64,000 bases of DNA from Aerococcaceae bacterium DSM 111021 (GTDB lineage: Bacteria > Bacillota > Bacilli > Lactobacillales > Aerococcaceae): NCBI GenBank assembly GCA_020112395.1, contig JACCEK010000001.1:868001-932000 (forward strand), written 5' to 3'. How positions within the stretch are numbered: position 1 is the stretch's first letter; each line of letters opens with the position of its first letter. The position numbers and the translations under genes are program-made. The notes below the pieces were generated by a model. That model made no database searches. It saw only the letters and a list, made by a program, of their open reading frames with translations, and was not told the DNA's origin. Of the stretch, positions 16,013 through 26,303 are shown one piece after another.

Positions 16013-17563
16013 TTACTCCCACTCAATTGTCGAAGGTGGTTTACCCGTTACATCATACACTACACGGTTAACATGAGGAATTTCGTTAACAATACGCTTA
16101 CTAATCTCATGTAAAATATCCCACGGAATTCTTGCGAACTCACTTGTCATACCATCAATAGAAGTTACAGCTCGAATTCCAACCATGTGGTCATACGTAC
16201 GGGTATCTCCCATAACTCCAACACTTTTAACGTTTGGTAATGTCGTAAAGTATTGCCAAATATCGCGGTCTAAACCGTGTTTAGCAATTTCTTCACGTAG
16301 AATTGCATCTGATTCGCGGACGATTTCTACTTTTTCTTCAGTGATTTCACCTAAGACACGGATACCAAGTCCTGGTCCTGGGAATGGCTGACGCCAAACA
16401 ATTGAATCTGGCATACCTAAAGCAGTACCTAAAGCACGTACTTCATCTTTGAATAATGTATTCAAAGGTTCGATTAATTCGAATTGCATGTCTTCAGGTA
16501 ATCCACCCACGTTGTGGTGAGATTTAATCGTTTGAGCAGTTTTAGTACCAGATTCAATAATATCTGTATAAAGCGTACCTTGAGCTAAGAAGTCGATACC
16601 TTCTAATTTAGTCGCTTCATCATCAAAGACATAAATAAATTCGTTTCCGATAATTTTACGTTTTTCTTCTGGATCACTTACGCCTGCTAACTTTGTGAAG
16701 AAGCGGTCTTTAGCATCAATGCGTATGATATTTAATCCGAATTCTTCTAAGGCAGCCATAACGTGATCTCCTTCATTTTTACGAAGCAAACCATGGTCAA
16801 CAAAGATACACACTAATTGCTCGCCAATTGCTTTTTGAAGAAGAACTCCTACAACACTTGAGTCTACTCCTCCTGATAAAGCTAATAGCACTTTGCGGTC
16901 TCCTACAAGCTCTCGTACTTTAGCAATTTCAATGTCGATAAAGTTCTCCATTGACCATTCGCCGGATACATTACAAATATTGAAGATAAAGTTACGTAGC
17001 ATATCATTTCCACGTTCACTTGCTCGAACTTCTGGGTGAAACTGAACACCATAGATTTGTCGTTCCGTATTCTCAAACGCAGCAATCGGTGTGCTTTCAT
17101 TACTTGCAGTAATAGTGAATCCTTCTGGTGCTCTAGTAATTAAGTCTGAATGACTCATTAAGACATTCTCAGTTTTTGATAAATCTTCAAATATCCCTGA
17201 CTCTGTGTTGCTAATATGAATTGGCATTTGGCCATATTCACGTTTATTTGAGCTTTGCACTTCACCACCAAAGAACTTCGTTGTTAATTGCATTCCATAA
17301 CAAATTCCAAATATTGGAAGATCTAAGTCATAGATCGCGGGATCAATGTCAAAAGAACCTGGTGCATACACACTATGTGGCCCACCTGACAAGATAATTC
17401 CTTTTACCCCATCCATAGCTTTAATTTCTTCAGCTGTTGTGTCATTTGGTAATAATTCACTGAACACTCCAAATTCACGGATACGTCTTGTAATTAATTG
17501 GTTGTATTGACTTCCAAAGTCTAATACGACGATTTTTTCAATATCTAATAAATTTGTTTCCAT
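16013..17563 (-). CDS. guaA: GMP synthase (glutamine-hydrolysing)
   Basis: This 516-residue enzyme aminates XMP to GMP. The amidotransferase half has the nucleophile Cys88 (FGICYGMQL) with His176 and Glu178 (QFHPEV). The ATP-pyrophosphatase loop is SGGVDSS (230-236). The C-terminal dimerisation domain ends [12 protein letters not shown], the normal family end. ATG at 17563 was chosen because AAGGAG lies six bases upstream; a TTG at 17584 overlaps the coaA stop. It follows coaA in an operon. The salvage partner guaC lies about 40 kb away in this window. Confidence 0.97.
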   Translation of the reverse strand: METNLLDIEKIVVLDFGSQYNQLITRRIREFGVFSELLPNDTTAEEIKAMDGVKGIILSGGPHSVYAPGSFDIDPAIYDLDLPIFGICYGMQLTTKFFGGEVQSSNKREYGQMPIHISNTESGIFEDLSKTENVLMSHSDLITRAPEGFTITASNESTPIAAFENTERQIYGVQFHPEVRASERGNDMLRNFIFNICNVSGEWSMENFIDIEIAKVRELVGDRKVLLALSGGVDSSVVGVLLQKAIGEQLVCIFVDHGLLRKNEGDHVMAALEEFGLNIIRIDAKDRFFTKLAGVSDPEEKRKIIGNEFIYVFDDEATKLEGIDFLAQGTLYTDIIESGTKTAQTIKSHHNVGGLPEDMQFELIEPLNTLFKDEVRALGTALGMPDSIVWRQPFPGPGLGIRVLGEITEEKVEIVRESDAILREEIAKHGLDRDIWQYFTTLPNVKSVGVMGDTRTYDHMVGIRAVTSIDGMTSEFARIPWDILHEISKRIVNEIPHVNRVVYDVTGKPPSTIEWE

Positions 17564-17580
17564 GCTATTCTCCTTTTTAA

Positions 17581-18516
17581 TCAATATTTACGTACGTAAA
17601 CATTGTCAATCGAATGATTAATCCCTTTATGTAAGATAACATCAGCACGGCCTCGTGTAGGCTGTATATGCTGTACTAAGTTCGTTAAGTTAATTGTATA
17701 CCAGATTTCATTTCCATAATCTTCCACTTTTTCTTGTGGCCATTTTGAGATTTCATAGAAGTAGTTTGTCGGATCATCTTTAGCTGATTCCATATGCATT
17801 ATGAATCGATCCATGAACCATTTCTTTATATGAAGTGGATCGGCATCAATATAAATTGAAAAATCAAAAAACTCATTCATATATGTTTGTTGGTTCTCTG
17901 GTAATTGGAATGCATTAATCCCTTCAACAATTAAGATATCCGGCTCTTTCATCACTTGCATCTCTCCGGGAACTATATCATAAATTTCATGCGAATAAGT
18001 TGGGTACTCAACTTTATCCTTCCCAACTTTAACCTTACTCATAAAATCAACTAAACTAGGCATATCATAACTTTCTGGGAATCCCTTACGCTTCATTATA
18101 CCACGTCGTTCTAATTCTGCATTGGGATATAGAAAACCATCAGTTGTAACTAAACCAATTCGCTTATCTGGGTAATACTTTTCAAGTAAGCGTTGAAGTA
18201 CTCTTGCTGATGTACTCTTGCCAACTGCTACACTTCCAGATACACCTATCATAAAGGTATTCGTTTCAAACGAACTTTTCTGTCCAATGATATTAAAGAA
18301 CTTATCACGTTCTTCACCGTAGTTTTTTTTGTTGTTATGCATTACATCAATATAATGGACTAATGGTACATAAATCTCTTTCACATCATCTTGAGATAAT
18401 CGATCATTAAGTGAAACAAGTTCTTCCAATCCTACAATTGGTTTTAACGTTCCTTCAAATCGATTAAAATGTTCCCATTCTTCTCTTGAATATTGTGTAA
18501 ATAATTCGGTAGACAA
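17581..18516 (-). CDS. coaA: pantothenate kinase, type I
   Basis: This 311-residue enzyme phosphorylates pantothenate, the first committed step to CoA. The P-loop GSVAVGKS is at 94-101. [35 protein letters not shown] and EGINAFQL follow in the order of the prokaryotic CoaA family. It is directly upstream of guaA with 17 bases between the coaA stop and the guaA start. Acetyl-CoA use for acetate and mevalonate elsewhere in the window depends on CoA, but no regulatory link is visible. Confidence 0.96.
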   Translation of the reverse strand: MSTELFTQYSREEWEHFNRFEGTLKPIVGLEELVSLNDRLSQDDVKEIYVPLVHYIDVMHNNKKNYGEERDKFFNIIGQKSSFETNTFMIGVSGSVAVGKSTSARVLQRLLEKYYPDKRIGLVTTDGFLYPNAELERRGIMKRKGFPESYDMPSLVDFMSKVKVGKDKVEYPTYSHEIYDIVPGEMQVMKEPDILIVEGINAFQLPENQQTYMNEFFDFSIYIDADPLHIKKWFMDRFIMHMESAKDDPTNYFYEISKWPQEKVEDYGNEIWYTINLTNLVQHIQPTRGRADVILHKGINHSIDNVYVRKY

Positions 18517-19032
18517 TTAACCACTCCTCAGACTTTACTTTAATTATAAGTATTTTAGCACTCTCGAGGAGTACTTTAAAGACTAGAAAGAAAACATTTT
18601 CATTAATGTTTCTAATCAAGCCTATATCCCTGTCTTATCTCGGCCAAAACAGAGATAAGTAAAGTGTCAGAGCGATTCTTTGCAAATACTAAAGAATATT
18701 ATATAATTATGTTATCAATACGTTTGAATATCATTGTGTATTAATTTTAGAATCTTACCACGGCTTAAAGCAATACACAATAAAATAGCGTTAAAAAACC
18801 ATGTTTTTCCATTTAATGTTCGGGTTTTATAGATAATTGATTTCTTTTGATTTTAATACTTACTTTTTAAAGAATTAAGTTCTAAACACATTGGATTTCC
18901 ACTATATATCGTATCATTTCTTCTGGATACGGTTACTTAAGGTTGTATTCTAACAGTATTTATGTAAAATAATAAAGAGATGTAAACACACATATTTATT
19001 CATATTATATGGAAATTGATTGGAGGTAAAAA
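18517..19032. other. 516-base divergent intergenic region
   Basis: It separates coaA (leftward) and mvk (rightward) and contains no convincing gene. The one clear structure is an inverted repeat CTTATCTC-N10-GAGATAAG at 18634-18659, about 120 bases upstream of coaA. It could be an operator. I recognise no riboswitch here. Confidence 0.5.
18634..18659. repeat. inverted repeat CTTATCTC-N10-GAGATAAG
   Basis: The two eight-base arms are perfectly complementary around a ten-base centre, with no T-run. The geometry suits a dimeric regulator. The regulator is unknown. Confidence 0.4.
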
Positions 19033-20025
19033 ATGGATATTTCGAAGCAGTATAACCAACAATCTGGATTAATTACTTCAGATGATTTACAACAAATCGG
19101 GATTGGTACAGCACACAGTAAAATTATCTTAATGGGAGAGCATGCGGTTGTCTATGACTATCCTGCTATAGCCTTGCCTTTTAACTCTGCGAATGTAACA
19201 GTTACCATTACACCTTCTCAATCAGACCAATCTTTTATTCATAGTTCATATTATGATGGCGTTTTAGACGACGCTCCTATTACTTTGGATAATCTAAAGC
19301 AAGCAATTCTAGTCACTTTGAATAGCTTAAAGCTTACTTCTACTCCGATGGACATCACAATAGATAGTTCTATTCCATCAGGTCGTGGAATGGGTTCATC
19401 TGCTGCTGTGAGTGTAGCTCTTGTTCGTGCTTTAGCAAACTTTTACAAACACTCGATCTCAGATTATCAACTTAACTTTATCGTAAACCAAGCTGAAGTG
19501 ATTGCACATGAATCGACAAGTGGACTAGATACACTTCTAGCAAGCACGAACTCTCCAGTGATTTACCGAAAAAGTAAAGCTGCCAAACCTATTCGACTTA
19601 ACCTAGATGCCTACTTAATCGTTGCTGATAGTGACATGCCAGGACAGACAAAAACAGCTGTGAGTAAAGTAAGACAATTAAAAGAAGCACGCCCAGAATT
19701 CATACGCTCAGCAATGCGTGCAATTGGTGGTTTCGTCCAACAATCTGTTGAAGCCATTCAAGAAAAAAACATCAATGAATTAGGTCGCTTAATGACTTAT
19801 AATCATTATTACTTAAACCAATTAGAAATTTCAAATTCCCACATCGACCGCATTGTGAATGCCGCTTGGTTAGCTGGTGCTTTAGGCGCTAAATTAACTG
19901 GTGGTGGATTAGGTGGGTGTGTTATTGCCCTAGCACAAACCAAAGCAGAAGCATTACTTATTCGACAAGCAATGAGTGAGGCTGGCGCTACAAAAACATG
20001 GGAATTAGATTTAAAAACAATATAG
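19033..20025 (+). CDS. mvk: mevalonate kinase
   Basis: This 330-residue GHMP kinase makes phosphomevalonate. It shows ILMGEHAVVYDYPAIALP (33-49), the ATP loop SGRGMGSSAAVSVAL (about 116-130), HESTSGLDTLLA and the C-terminal KLTGGGLGGCVIAL. It begins the four-gene mevalonate operon mvk-mvaD-pmk-fni. The ATG follows GGAGG. The residues before TAHSKIILMGEH form a slightly long N-terminus (about 25 residues). Confidence 0.95.
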   Translation: MDISKQYNQQSGLITSDDLQQIGIGTAHSKIILMGEHAVVYDYPAIALPFNSANVTVTITPSQSDQSFIHSSYYDGVLDDAPITLDNLKQAILVTLNSLKLTSTPMDITIDSSIPSGRGMGSSAAVSVALVRALANFYKHSISDYQLNFIVNQAEVIAHESTSGLDTLLASTNSPVIYRKSKAAKPIRLNLDAYLIVADSDMPGQTKTAVSKVRQLKEARPEFIRSAMRAIGGFVQQSVEAIQEKNINELGRLMTYNHYYLNQLEISNSHIDRIVNAAWLAGALGAKLTGGGLGGCVIALAQTKAEALLIRQAMSEAGATKTWELDLKTI

Positions 20026-20038
20026 AGTGAGGTTTATA

Positions 20039-21031
20039 ATGCAAACTGAAAAAATGGATACAACAACGTATCGTGCTTATACCAACATTGCTTTAATTAA
20101 GTATTGGGGAAAACGAAATAAAGAGTTGTTTCTACCAGTGACTAGCAGTCTTTCATTGACATTAGGAGAGTTTTACACAGATACAACCTTGGAATGGAAT
20201 CGCGATTCCATTCATGATACTTTTACCTTAGATGGTCAAATACAAGATGCAAACGCGATAGATAAAGTATCGCGTTTTATTAATATGTTTAGAGATTTAT
20301 CTGGTATTCAACGCCCAGTACATGTTAAGAGTATCAATCACGTGCCCACAGCAGCAGGACTTGCTTCTTCAGCTTCAGCTTTTGCAGCTTTGGCTAGTTC
20401 ATGTAATGATTTATTTGGGACACAACTCTCAGATAAAGAGTTGTCAACTTATGCTCGTCGTGGTTCTGGAAGTGCTACTCGAAGTCTATTCGGTGGTTTT
20501 ACAATGTGGCATGAAGGTATTGGCAATGATTCTGATTCGAGCTACGCCGAGATGATTGATTCTGCAGATTGGGATATCGGAATGGTTGTTGTAATGATAA
20601 ACAAACAACAAAAGAAAATAAGTAGCCGTGTTGGGATGGAACATACAATTGAAACTTCACCGTTCTACAAACTTTGGCCAGAAACAGTTGCTGAGGATTT
20701 AAACGCAATAATTCCAGCAATCAAAGAACAAGATATTAAAACAATCGGTCAAATTGCTGAACATAATGCAATGAAGATGCATGCAACTATTATTGCTGCA
20801 AATCCAAGTATGACTTATTGGGAGCCAGAGTCTTTGACCGCTATGAATACTGTTCGAGAACTTCGTGAAGCAGGAATTGATTGTTACTTTACAATGGATG
20901 CGGGACCTAATGTTAAAGTCATTTGTCGTTTGAGCCAGGCGGATCAAATTAAAGAAGCTTTTGAAAAACACTTTTCAAGTGACCGCCTAGTGATTACAGG
21001 ACCAGGTAAATCCCCTCACAAGATTAATTAG
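20039..21031 (+). CDS. mvaD: diphosphomevalonate decarboxylase
   Basis: This 330-residue GHMP-family enzyme converts mevalonate diphosphate to isopentenyl diphosphate. Motifs are YTNIALIKYWGKRNKELFLP, the ATP loop PTAAGLASSASAFAAL, RRGSGSATRSLFGGF and late YFTMDAGPNVKVI. The ATG at 20039 follows TGAGG; an in-frame GTG twelve bases earlier lacks a ribosome binding site. It starts 13 bases after mvk ends. Confidence 0.96.
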   Translation: MQTEKMDTTTYRAYTNIALIKYWGKRNKELFLPVTSSLSLTLGEFYTDTTLEWNRDSIHDTFTLDGQIQDANAIDKVSRFINMFRDLSGIQRPVHVKSINHVPTAAGLASSASAFAALASSCNDLFGTQLSDKELSTYARRGSGSATRSLFGGFTMWHEGIGNDSDSSYAEMIDSADWDIGMVVVMINKQQKKISSRVGMEHTIETSPFYKLWPETVAEDLNAIIPAIKEQDIKTIGQIAEHNAMKMHATIIAANPSMTYWEPESLTAMNTVRELREAGIDCYFTMDAGPNVKVICRLSQADQIKEAFEKHFSSDRLVITGPGKSPHKIN

Positions 21032-21042
21032 GAGTGATGACA

Positions 21043-22197
21043 TTGTCAAAACAATTAACTATTCAGTCACTTTTTAAAAAAACAACAAATAATGAGATTA
21101 GTTCCGTAAAGGTTCCGGGAAAACTTTTCATTACGGGAGAATATGCTATTCTCTTTCCAAAACAACCTGCTATTATTATTGCCGTTGACCAGTTTTTAAC
21201 TGCAAATGTCACGCCAAGTCAACAAACCAAAGCAGGTGTAATAACAACTGATCTATCTGAATTAACACCACTTGAGTATGTAAGGATAGATGGTCAGTTT
21301 CATGTTGATTCAAATGTATCTTCTAGTTGGCATTACGCTATAAACGCTGTGAATGTCGCTGAAGCTCTATTACATAGCTTAGACATACCTATTTCAAATT
21401 ATAATATTCATTTTAATTCAGATTTAGTTAATAAAGATGGTTTAAAATTCGGTTTAGGTTCAAGCGGTGCTATTGTCGTTGCGACTATCAAAGGTTTATT
21501 GAATTTTCATGGCGTTAATGCTCTTGATAACGAAACAATCTTTAAATTAGCTGCAATCGCCTTAACATTATCAAAATCTAATGGTAGTCTGGCAGATATT
21601 GCTACAATCACAACAGGCGGATGGGTCTATTACCAATCCTTTGATCGTCAGTGGCTAAAGAATCAAGTTGAAGCAGGTACTCCAGTAGATATAATTCTTT
21701 TAACAGATTGGCCTGATTTAATTATCGAATCACTTAATGTACCAGATGATCTAGCGTTATTAATTGGTTGGACTCAATCTCCTGCATCTACTGATAATTT
21801 AGTCGGTCAATTATTAGAAAGATATACAAAACATGACGAGGCTTTCAACCTGTTCTTAAAGAATGCTGCTACTTCTGTTGAGCGAATGAGGTTTGCTTTT
21901 AATGAGAATAATCTAGCGACAATTCAAACAGAAATCCGAACGTATCGTCAACTTTTAATTGACTTAGCTAAAGCCTATCAACTTAACATCGAAACGACTA
22001 AACTGACTCAATTTATTGAATCGGCTCTTCCATACACTTTCTCTGCTAAGTCTTCTGGTGCAGGTGGTGGTGACTGTGGTATTGCAATAGGCCATAAAGA
22101 TGCCTCAACTGAGGCTTTAATCAAAGAGTGGGAACTGGAGGACATTGTAGCTTTACCGCTTCAAGTGACACCGCCCTTCTCTATTGAAACAACTTAA
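21043..22197 (+). CDS. phosphomevalonate kinase
   Basis: This enzyme, about 385 residues, phosphorylates phosphomevalonate. The start region has VPGKLFITGEYAILFPKQPA. The middle has LKFGLGSSGAIVVATIKG, and the end has SAKSSGAGGGDCGIAIG, the GHMP pattern of bacterial PMK. The start is uncertain: AGGAG at 21030-21034 is only two bases from ATG 21037 but eight from TTG 21043, so TTG is preferred. It follows mvaD directly and precedes fni by 14 bases. Confidence 0.93.
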   Translation: MSKQLTIQSLFKKTTNNEISSVKVPGKLFITGEYAILFPKQPAIIIAVDQFLTANVTPSQQTKAGVITTDLSELTPLEYVRIDGQFHVDSNVSSSWHYAINAVNVAEALLHSLDIPISNYNIHFNSDLVNKDGLKFGLGSSGAIVVATIKGLLNFHGVNALDNETIFKLAAIALTLSKSNGSLADIATITTGGWVYYQSFDRQWLKNQVEAGTPVDIILLTDWPDLIIESLNVPDDLALLIGWTQSPASTDNLVGQLLERYTKHDEAFNLFLKNAATSVERMRFAFNENNLATIQTEIRTYRQLLIDLAKAYQLNIETTKLTQFIESALPYTFSAKSSGAGGGDCGIAIGHKDASTEALIKEWELEDIVALPLQVTPPFSIETT

Positions 22198-22211
22198 TAT
22201 CGGAGGCAATT

Positions 22212-23285
22212 ATGACAAAAGATATTCAACCTTCACTTGCTCAACAACGTAAAGATGATCATGTGAACTTAGCGTTAGAACAACAAAACAAATTAAATAC
22301 ATCGCCGTTCGATGATATTCGCTTTATGCATCATTCATTCAGTGATGTAAAATTTGATGATATCGATATTTCAACTAACTGGGCGAATACAACTCATCGC
22401 TTACCTTTCTATATTAATGGTATGACTGGCGGCTCAAAATATACTCGACAGTTCAATGATTCACTGTCAAAACTTGCACATGAAACTGGGCTAGCGATGG
22501 CTTCAGGTTCAGTCAGTGTTGCTTTAAAAGAACCTGAAGTCAGAGACTCATTCACGATTATTCGTAAAAACAACCCAAATGGCTTTGTTATGGCAAACTT
22601 AGGCGCGCATCATGACTTAGAAAATGCCAAGCGTGCTGTTGATTTACTTCAAGCGAATGCTTTACAAATTCATTTAAATACACCGCAAGAAGTCGTTATG
22701 CCTGAAGGTGACCGTGACTTTTCAATGTGGAAAGATAACATTCATCACATCGTTAAAGATTTAGGTGTGCCAGTCATTGTTAAAGAAGTTGGCTTTGGTA
22801 TGAGCAAAGAAACAATCGAAGAATTAATATCGCTTGGTGTGAAAAATGTCGATGTAAGTGGTCGAGGCGGAACTAACTTCGTCAATATCGAGAACGATCG
22901 ACGAGACACAATCGATTACAGTTTACTTGGAGAATGGGGACAAACAACACCGGAGTCCTTATTAGAATCGCTATCATTACAAAAAGAAGTGAACATTCTC
23001 GCAAGTGGCGGCGTTCGAACTTATTACGATATAGTTAAAGCAATCGCACTCGGAGCAAAAGCAACTGGTTTATCAGGTAAGTTACTCTCAACTGTTCATC
23101 AGGAAGGTGTGGAAGCTGCAACTCAGGTTGTTCTAGACTGGGAAAAAGCAATCAAACACATGCTTCTATTACTTAACTGTCGTAACCTTGAAGAATTACA
23201 ACAAACTCAACTATTACTTCGTGGTCCACTGCGTGACTATGCAGATTTACGTGAGATTGATTATAAATATTTAGCCAAGCGCTAA
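22212..23285 (+). CDS. fni: isopentenyl-diphosphate delta-isomerase, type 2
   Basis: This 357-residue FMN- and NADPH-dependent enzyme interconverts IPP and DMAPP. It shows RKDDHVNLALEQ, LPFYINGMTGGS, ASGSVSVALKEPEV, QIHLNTPQEVVMPEGDRDF, VIVKEVGFGMS and DVSGRGGTNFVNIE. It ends the mevalonate operon, just before a strong terminator, and supplies precursors for undecaprenyl phosphate. GGAGG precedes the ATG. Confidence 0.96.
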   Translation: MTKDIQPSLAQQRKDDHVNLALEQQNKLNTSPFDDIRFMHHSFSDVKFDDIDISTNWANTTHRLPFYINGMTGGSKYTRQFNDSLSKLAHETGLAMASGSVSVALKEPEVRDSFTIIRKNNPNGFVMANLGAHHDLENAKRAVDLLQANALQIHLNTPQEVVMPEGDRDFSMWKDNIHHIVKDLGVPVIVKEVGFGMSKETIEELISLGVKNVDVSGRGGTNFVNIENDRRDTIDYSLLGEWGQTTPESLLESLSLQKEVNILASGGVRTYYDIVKAIALGAKATGLSGKLLSTVHQEGVEAATQVVLDWEKAIKHMLLLLNCRNLEELQQTQLLLRGPLRDYADLREIDYKYLAKR

Positions 23286-23287
23286 GC

Positions 23288-23330
23288 AAAAATTCCCACC
23301 TACTCTACTTTGAGTAAGTGGGAATTTTTG
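23288..23330. terminator. terminator of mevalonate operon
   Basis: AAAAATTCCCAC pairs with GTGGGAATTTTT around an inner TACTC / GAGTA stem. Confidence 0.88.
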
Positions 23331-23396
23331 TTTAGATTATAGTATTGTTCAAACTTGTTTCATACGTTTTTTGATGTATTATATATTACTTTTTTG

Positions 23397-24701
23397 TTAA
23401 GCGTGATTAATCGTATCTACAATCAGTTGAATAGGGTCACTATGATCACTAATGGTAAAGGCATTGTTCAATTTTTCTTTGACCTCATCAATATTCTCAG
23501 TGTTTGAGTGCACGACTACAACTGGATCACCTTTTTTCACTTTATCGCCAACCTTTACTTTCAATACTACACCGACAGCTGGATCGATATCGTCTGTATA
23601 CTTCTCGCGACCAGCTCCAAGGATACTACATGCAATCCCTACCTCATGAGCAATCCACTCACTAATTACACCGTCTCGTTCTGCAACAATGGGAATTTGA
23701 TATTTAGCTTGAGGGAGTAATTCTGGGTTATCAACGACAGCTGGATTACCACCTTGATGTTCAATGAAATGACGCAATGTTTCTAAAGCTTCACCATTAT
23801 TAATTTTTTCTTGTAATAACGTTTTTCCTTCTTCTAATGTATCAACTTTATTAGCTGCCATTAACATTTGACTACCAAGTACGAGACATAACTCTGTTAA
23901 GTCAGTTGGTCCTTCGCCTCTTAAAGTATCAATGGCTTCTTGAACTTCTAAAGCGTTCCCAACCGCAAAGCCAAGTGGCTGGCTCATATCTGAGATAACA
24001 GCCAAAGTCTTACGGTTTACTTGTTCACCAATTTGAACCATTGTTTCAGCTAGTTGACAGGCTTGCTCAACTGTCTTCATGAAAGCACCGTCCCCGACTT
24101 TAACGTCAAGAACAATAGCATCAGCACCTGATGCTATCTTTTTACTCATAATTGAACTCGCAATTAATGGAATCGATTGAACCGTACTTGTTACATCGCG
24201 TAAGCCGTACATTTTCTTATCAGCTGGCGCTAAATTACCTGTTTGACCAACAACTGCTACCTTGTTCTTATTAACAAGCTCGATAAATTTCTCAATAGGC
24301 ACTTCAATTTCAAAGCCATCAATTGCTTCGAATTTATCCAATGTACCACCAGTGTGGCCTAACCCACGCCCACTCATCTTAGCAACTGGAACACCAGCGC
24401 TCGCTACTAATGGTGCGAGTACGATGGTCGTTGTATCTCCAACACCACCCGTTGAATGTTTATCTACTTTGACACCTTCAATATCAGATAAGTCGATTTG
24501 GTCGCCACTCTCAACCATAGCCATAGTCAAATGACTCGCTTCTTCTTCATTCATTCCTTTGAAGTAAATTGCCATCATCCATGCACTCACTTGGTAATCT
24601 GGGATAGATGAATCAGTAAATCCTTCAACAATAAAACGAATCTCTTCTTCGGTTAAAGCTTTACCCATTTGTTTTTTTTCAATGATATCTACTACTCTCA
24701 T
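23397..24701 (-). CDS. pdp: pyrimidine-nucleoside phosphorylase
   Basis: This 434-residue enzyme cleaves thymidine, uridine or deoxyuridine with phosphate. The family signature appears as [19 protein letters not shown], preceded by [15 protein letters not shown]. The C-terminal domain has [24 protein letters not shown]. Low-GC Gram-positive members usually accept both uridine and thymidine, so pdp is preferred over deoA. It is downstream of rpiA with a 25-base gap, so (deoxy)ribose 1-phosphate release and ribose 5-phosphate isomerisation are coupled in one operon. Confidence 0.93.
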   Translation of the reverse strand: MRVVDIIEKKQMGKALTEEEIRFIVEGFTDSSIPDYQVSAWMMAIYFKGMNEEEASHLTMAMVESGDQIDLSDIEGVKVDKHSTGGVGDTTTIVLAPLVASAGVPVAKMSGRGLGHTGGTLDKFEAIDGFEIEVPIEKFIELVNKNKVAVVGQTGNLAPADKKMYGLRDVTSTVQSIPLIASSIMSKKIASGADAIVLDVKVGDGAFMKTVEQACQLAETMVQIGEQVNRKTLAVISDMSQPLGFAVGNALEVQEAIDTLRGEGPTDLTELCLVLGSQMLMAANKVDTLEEGKTLLQEKINNGEALETLRHFIEHQGGNPAVVDNPELLPQAKYQIPIVAERDGVISEWIAHEVGIACSILGAGREKYTDDIDPAVGVVLKVKVGDKVKKGDPVVVVHSNTENIDEVKEKLNNAFTISDHSDPIQLIVDTINHA

Positions 24702-24726
24702 AACTTGTCTCCTCTTCTGACACTAT

Positions 24727-25410
24727 TTAATTTCGTTTAATTTCTTGAACATTTCCTTCAGCGTCACCTGATAAGATTGTATCAGGGTAATTTAAGAATA
24801 AACCATGTTCAACAACACCAACCATATTACTTAACTCAAAGGCAAGTTGATGCGGATTTTGAATCTCATCTAAGTGTAAATCTATTATATAATTTCCTGA
24901 ATCTGTGATAAATAGCGTATCTTCACCTGATTTTCTAAATGTTGGATTCATACCTGCTTGGTCAAACGTACGGAATAACTTCCAACTACCGAATTGGACA
25001 ATCTCTATTGGAAGTGGGAATTTTCCTAACGCGTCCACTAACTTATCTTCAGTGACAATCCAGATAATACGACGGCTATTTTGCGCAACAATCTTCTCGT
25101 ATAATAAAGCCCCTCCGCCACCTTTAATTCCATTAAAATCTTGTGTGGTTTCATCCGCACCATCAACAAGTAAATCAATAAAGTTAACGTCGTCAAGCGA
25201 ACGGCTAGGAATGCCTAAAGACTTCATCTGCGTCAACGTACGACGTGATGTCGCTACGCCAACAACATGATTCAGTTCGCCAGCTTGTATTCTTTTTCCA
25301 ACTTCATCTATAAAATAATAGGCAGTTGATCCAGTTCCAAAGCCAACTACCATCCCATCTTCGACATAATCTGCCGCTTTTCGACCTACAGCTTCTTTAC
25401 CTAAAGACAT
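24727..25410 (-). CDS. rpiA: ribose-5-phosphate isomerase A
   Basis: This 227-residue enzyme interconverts ribose 5-phosphate and ribulose 5-phosphate. Motifs are MVVGFGTGSTAYYFIDE, LLVDGADETTQDFNGIKGGGGALLYEKI and the Lys-containing ITDSGNYIIDL. The ATG at 25410 was chosen because AAGGTGG sits eight bases upstream and MSLGKEAVG matches the usual family start. A further ATG at 25437 adds nine residues with a poorer site. It leads the rpiA-pdp operon. Confidence 0.94.
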   Translation of the reverse strand: MSLGKEAVGRKAADYVEDGMVVGFGTGSTAYYFIDEVGKRIQAGELNHVVGVATSRRTLTQMKSLGIPSRSLDDVNFIDLLVDGADETTQDFNGIKGGGGALLYEKIVAQNSRRIIWIVTEDKLVDALGKFPLPIEIVQFGSWKLFRTFDQAGMNPTFRKSGEDTLFITDSGNYIIDLHLDEIQNPHQLAFELSNMVGVVEHGLFLNYPDTILSGDAEGNVQEIKRN

Positions 25411-25586
25411 ATTGTCATCCACCTTATCCTCTGTCATATTTGGGCTCTGCTTCGCTTTGGTAGCCCTACCAAGTAAATTATAGCATATTCATTAATACTT
25501 GTTACCTTAGATATCGTATAAATTATCTAATTTTGTTATAATGAATATATTGTTTAAATTAATAGAACAGCTTCTAGGAGGATTCG

Positions 25587-26231
25587 ATGAAACAAGTAGT
25601 TAAAATTAAATGTCCTGTCTGTCAAACACCTGCCTCACAAGAGGTTGAAACTCGCGTAAATTCTATTTTGCAACCCAACTTAAAAAAAGATTTATTAAAT
25701 GGTCAATTGCAATTTTTTGAATGTAGTGACTGTGGTGCACGCCGACAAATTGAAACAGATTTTCTATATCATGATCCAAAGAACAAATTTATGGTCTTTT
25801 TGATTCCTAACTTAAGAAAGAAACAAGATCAACTAAGTACCTTATTAGAAAACGTTGCACGAGATGAGAAAGTAAACCTTTCAGATTATGAGTTACGTAT
25901 TGTTACGCATCATCCAGATTTAGTTGAAAAAATTCAATTATTCGACAATGGTTATAATGACCGTGAAGTCGAGATTGTTAAGTTATTGACTGATGGACTA
26001 TTTGCTAAAGAAAGACCCAACGAAGAAGTGAAATCACGCTTTTTCTACATGAAAAATAAAGAACCAAAGATTATGTACATTACGGCTAATGAACAACTGT
26101 TAGTTGATTTTAGTGATAACTTACATACCTTTGCTAAAGATAAATACAAAAAAGTTGTATCTACATCTGAAAAAGGTCAATTCCATTTAATTAATGCGGA
26201 ATGGGCAGCACATGCATTGAGCGGTAATTAA
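25587..26231 (+). CDS. CpXC domain protein
   Basis: This 214-residue soluble protein has two zinc-ribbon-type pairs, KCPVCQ near residue 8 and CSDCG near 48. Between and after them comes the pattern QEVETRVNSILQPNLKKDLLNGQLQFFEC, LYHDPKNKFMVFLIP of the CpXC domain family. Its function is unknown; the cysteine pairs suggest metal binding. It is divergent from rpiA, and AGGAGG precedes the ATG. Confidence 0.8.
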   Translation: MKQVVKIKCPVCQTPASQEVETRVNSILQPNLKKDLLNGQLQFFECSDCGARRQIETDFLYHDPKNKFMVFLIPNLRKKQDQLSTLLENVARDEKVNLSDYELRIVTHHPDLVEKIQLFDNGYNDREVEIVKLLTDGLFAKERPNEEVKSRFFYMKNKEPKIMYITANEQLLVDFSDNLHTFAKDKYKKVVSTSEKGQFHLINAEWAAHALSGN

Positions 26232-26240
26232 CACAAATAG

Positions 26241-26290
26241 AAAACCGTCTAAGTATCTACGCAATTTGCGTTGGATTCTTAGACGGTTTT
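26241..26290. terminator. bidirectional terminator between CpXC and glycosyltransferase genes
   Basis: AAAACCGTCTAAG pairs with CTTAGACGGTTTT around an inner ACGCAA / TTGCGT stem. Confidence 0.88.
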
Positions 26291-26303
26291 CACTACTTTA
26301 TAA

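Noticed and set aside
18517..19032. Purine or CoA-related riboswitch upstream of coaA-guaA
   Set aside because: No conserved aptamer core could be recognised by eye, and guaA is second in the operon.
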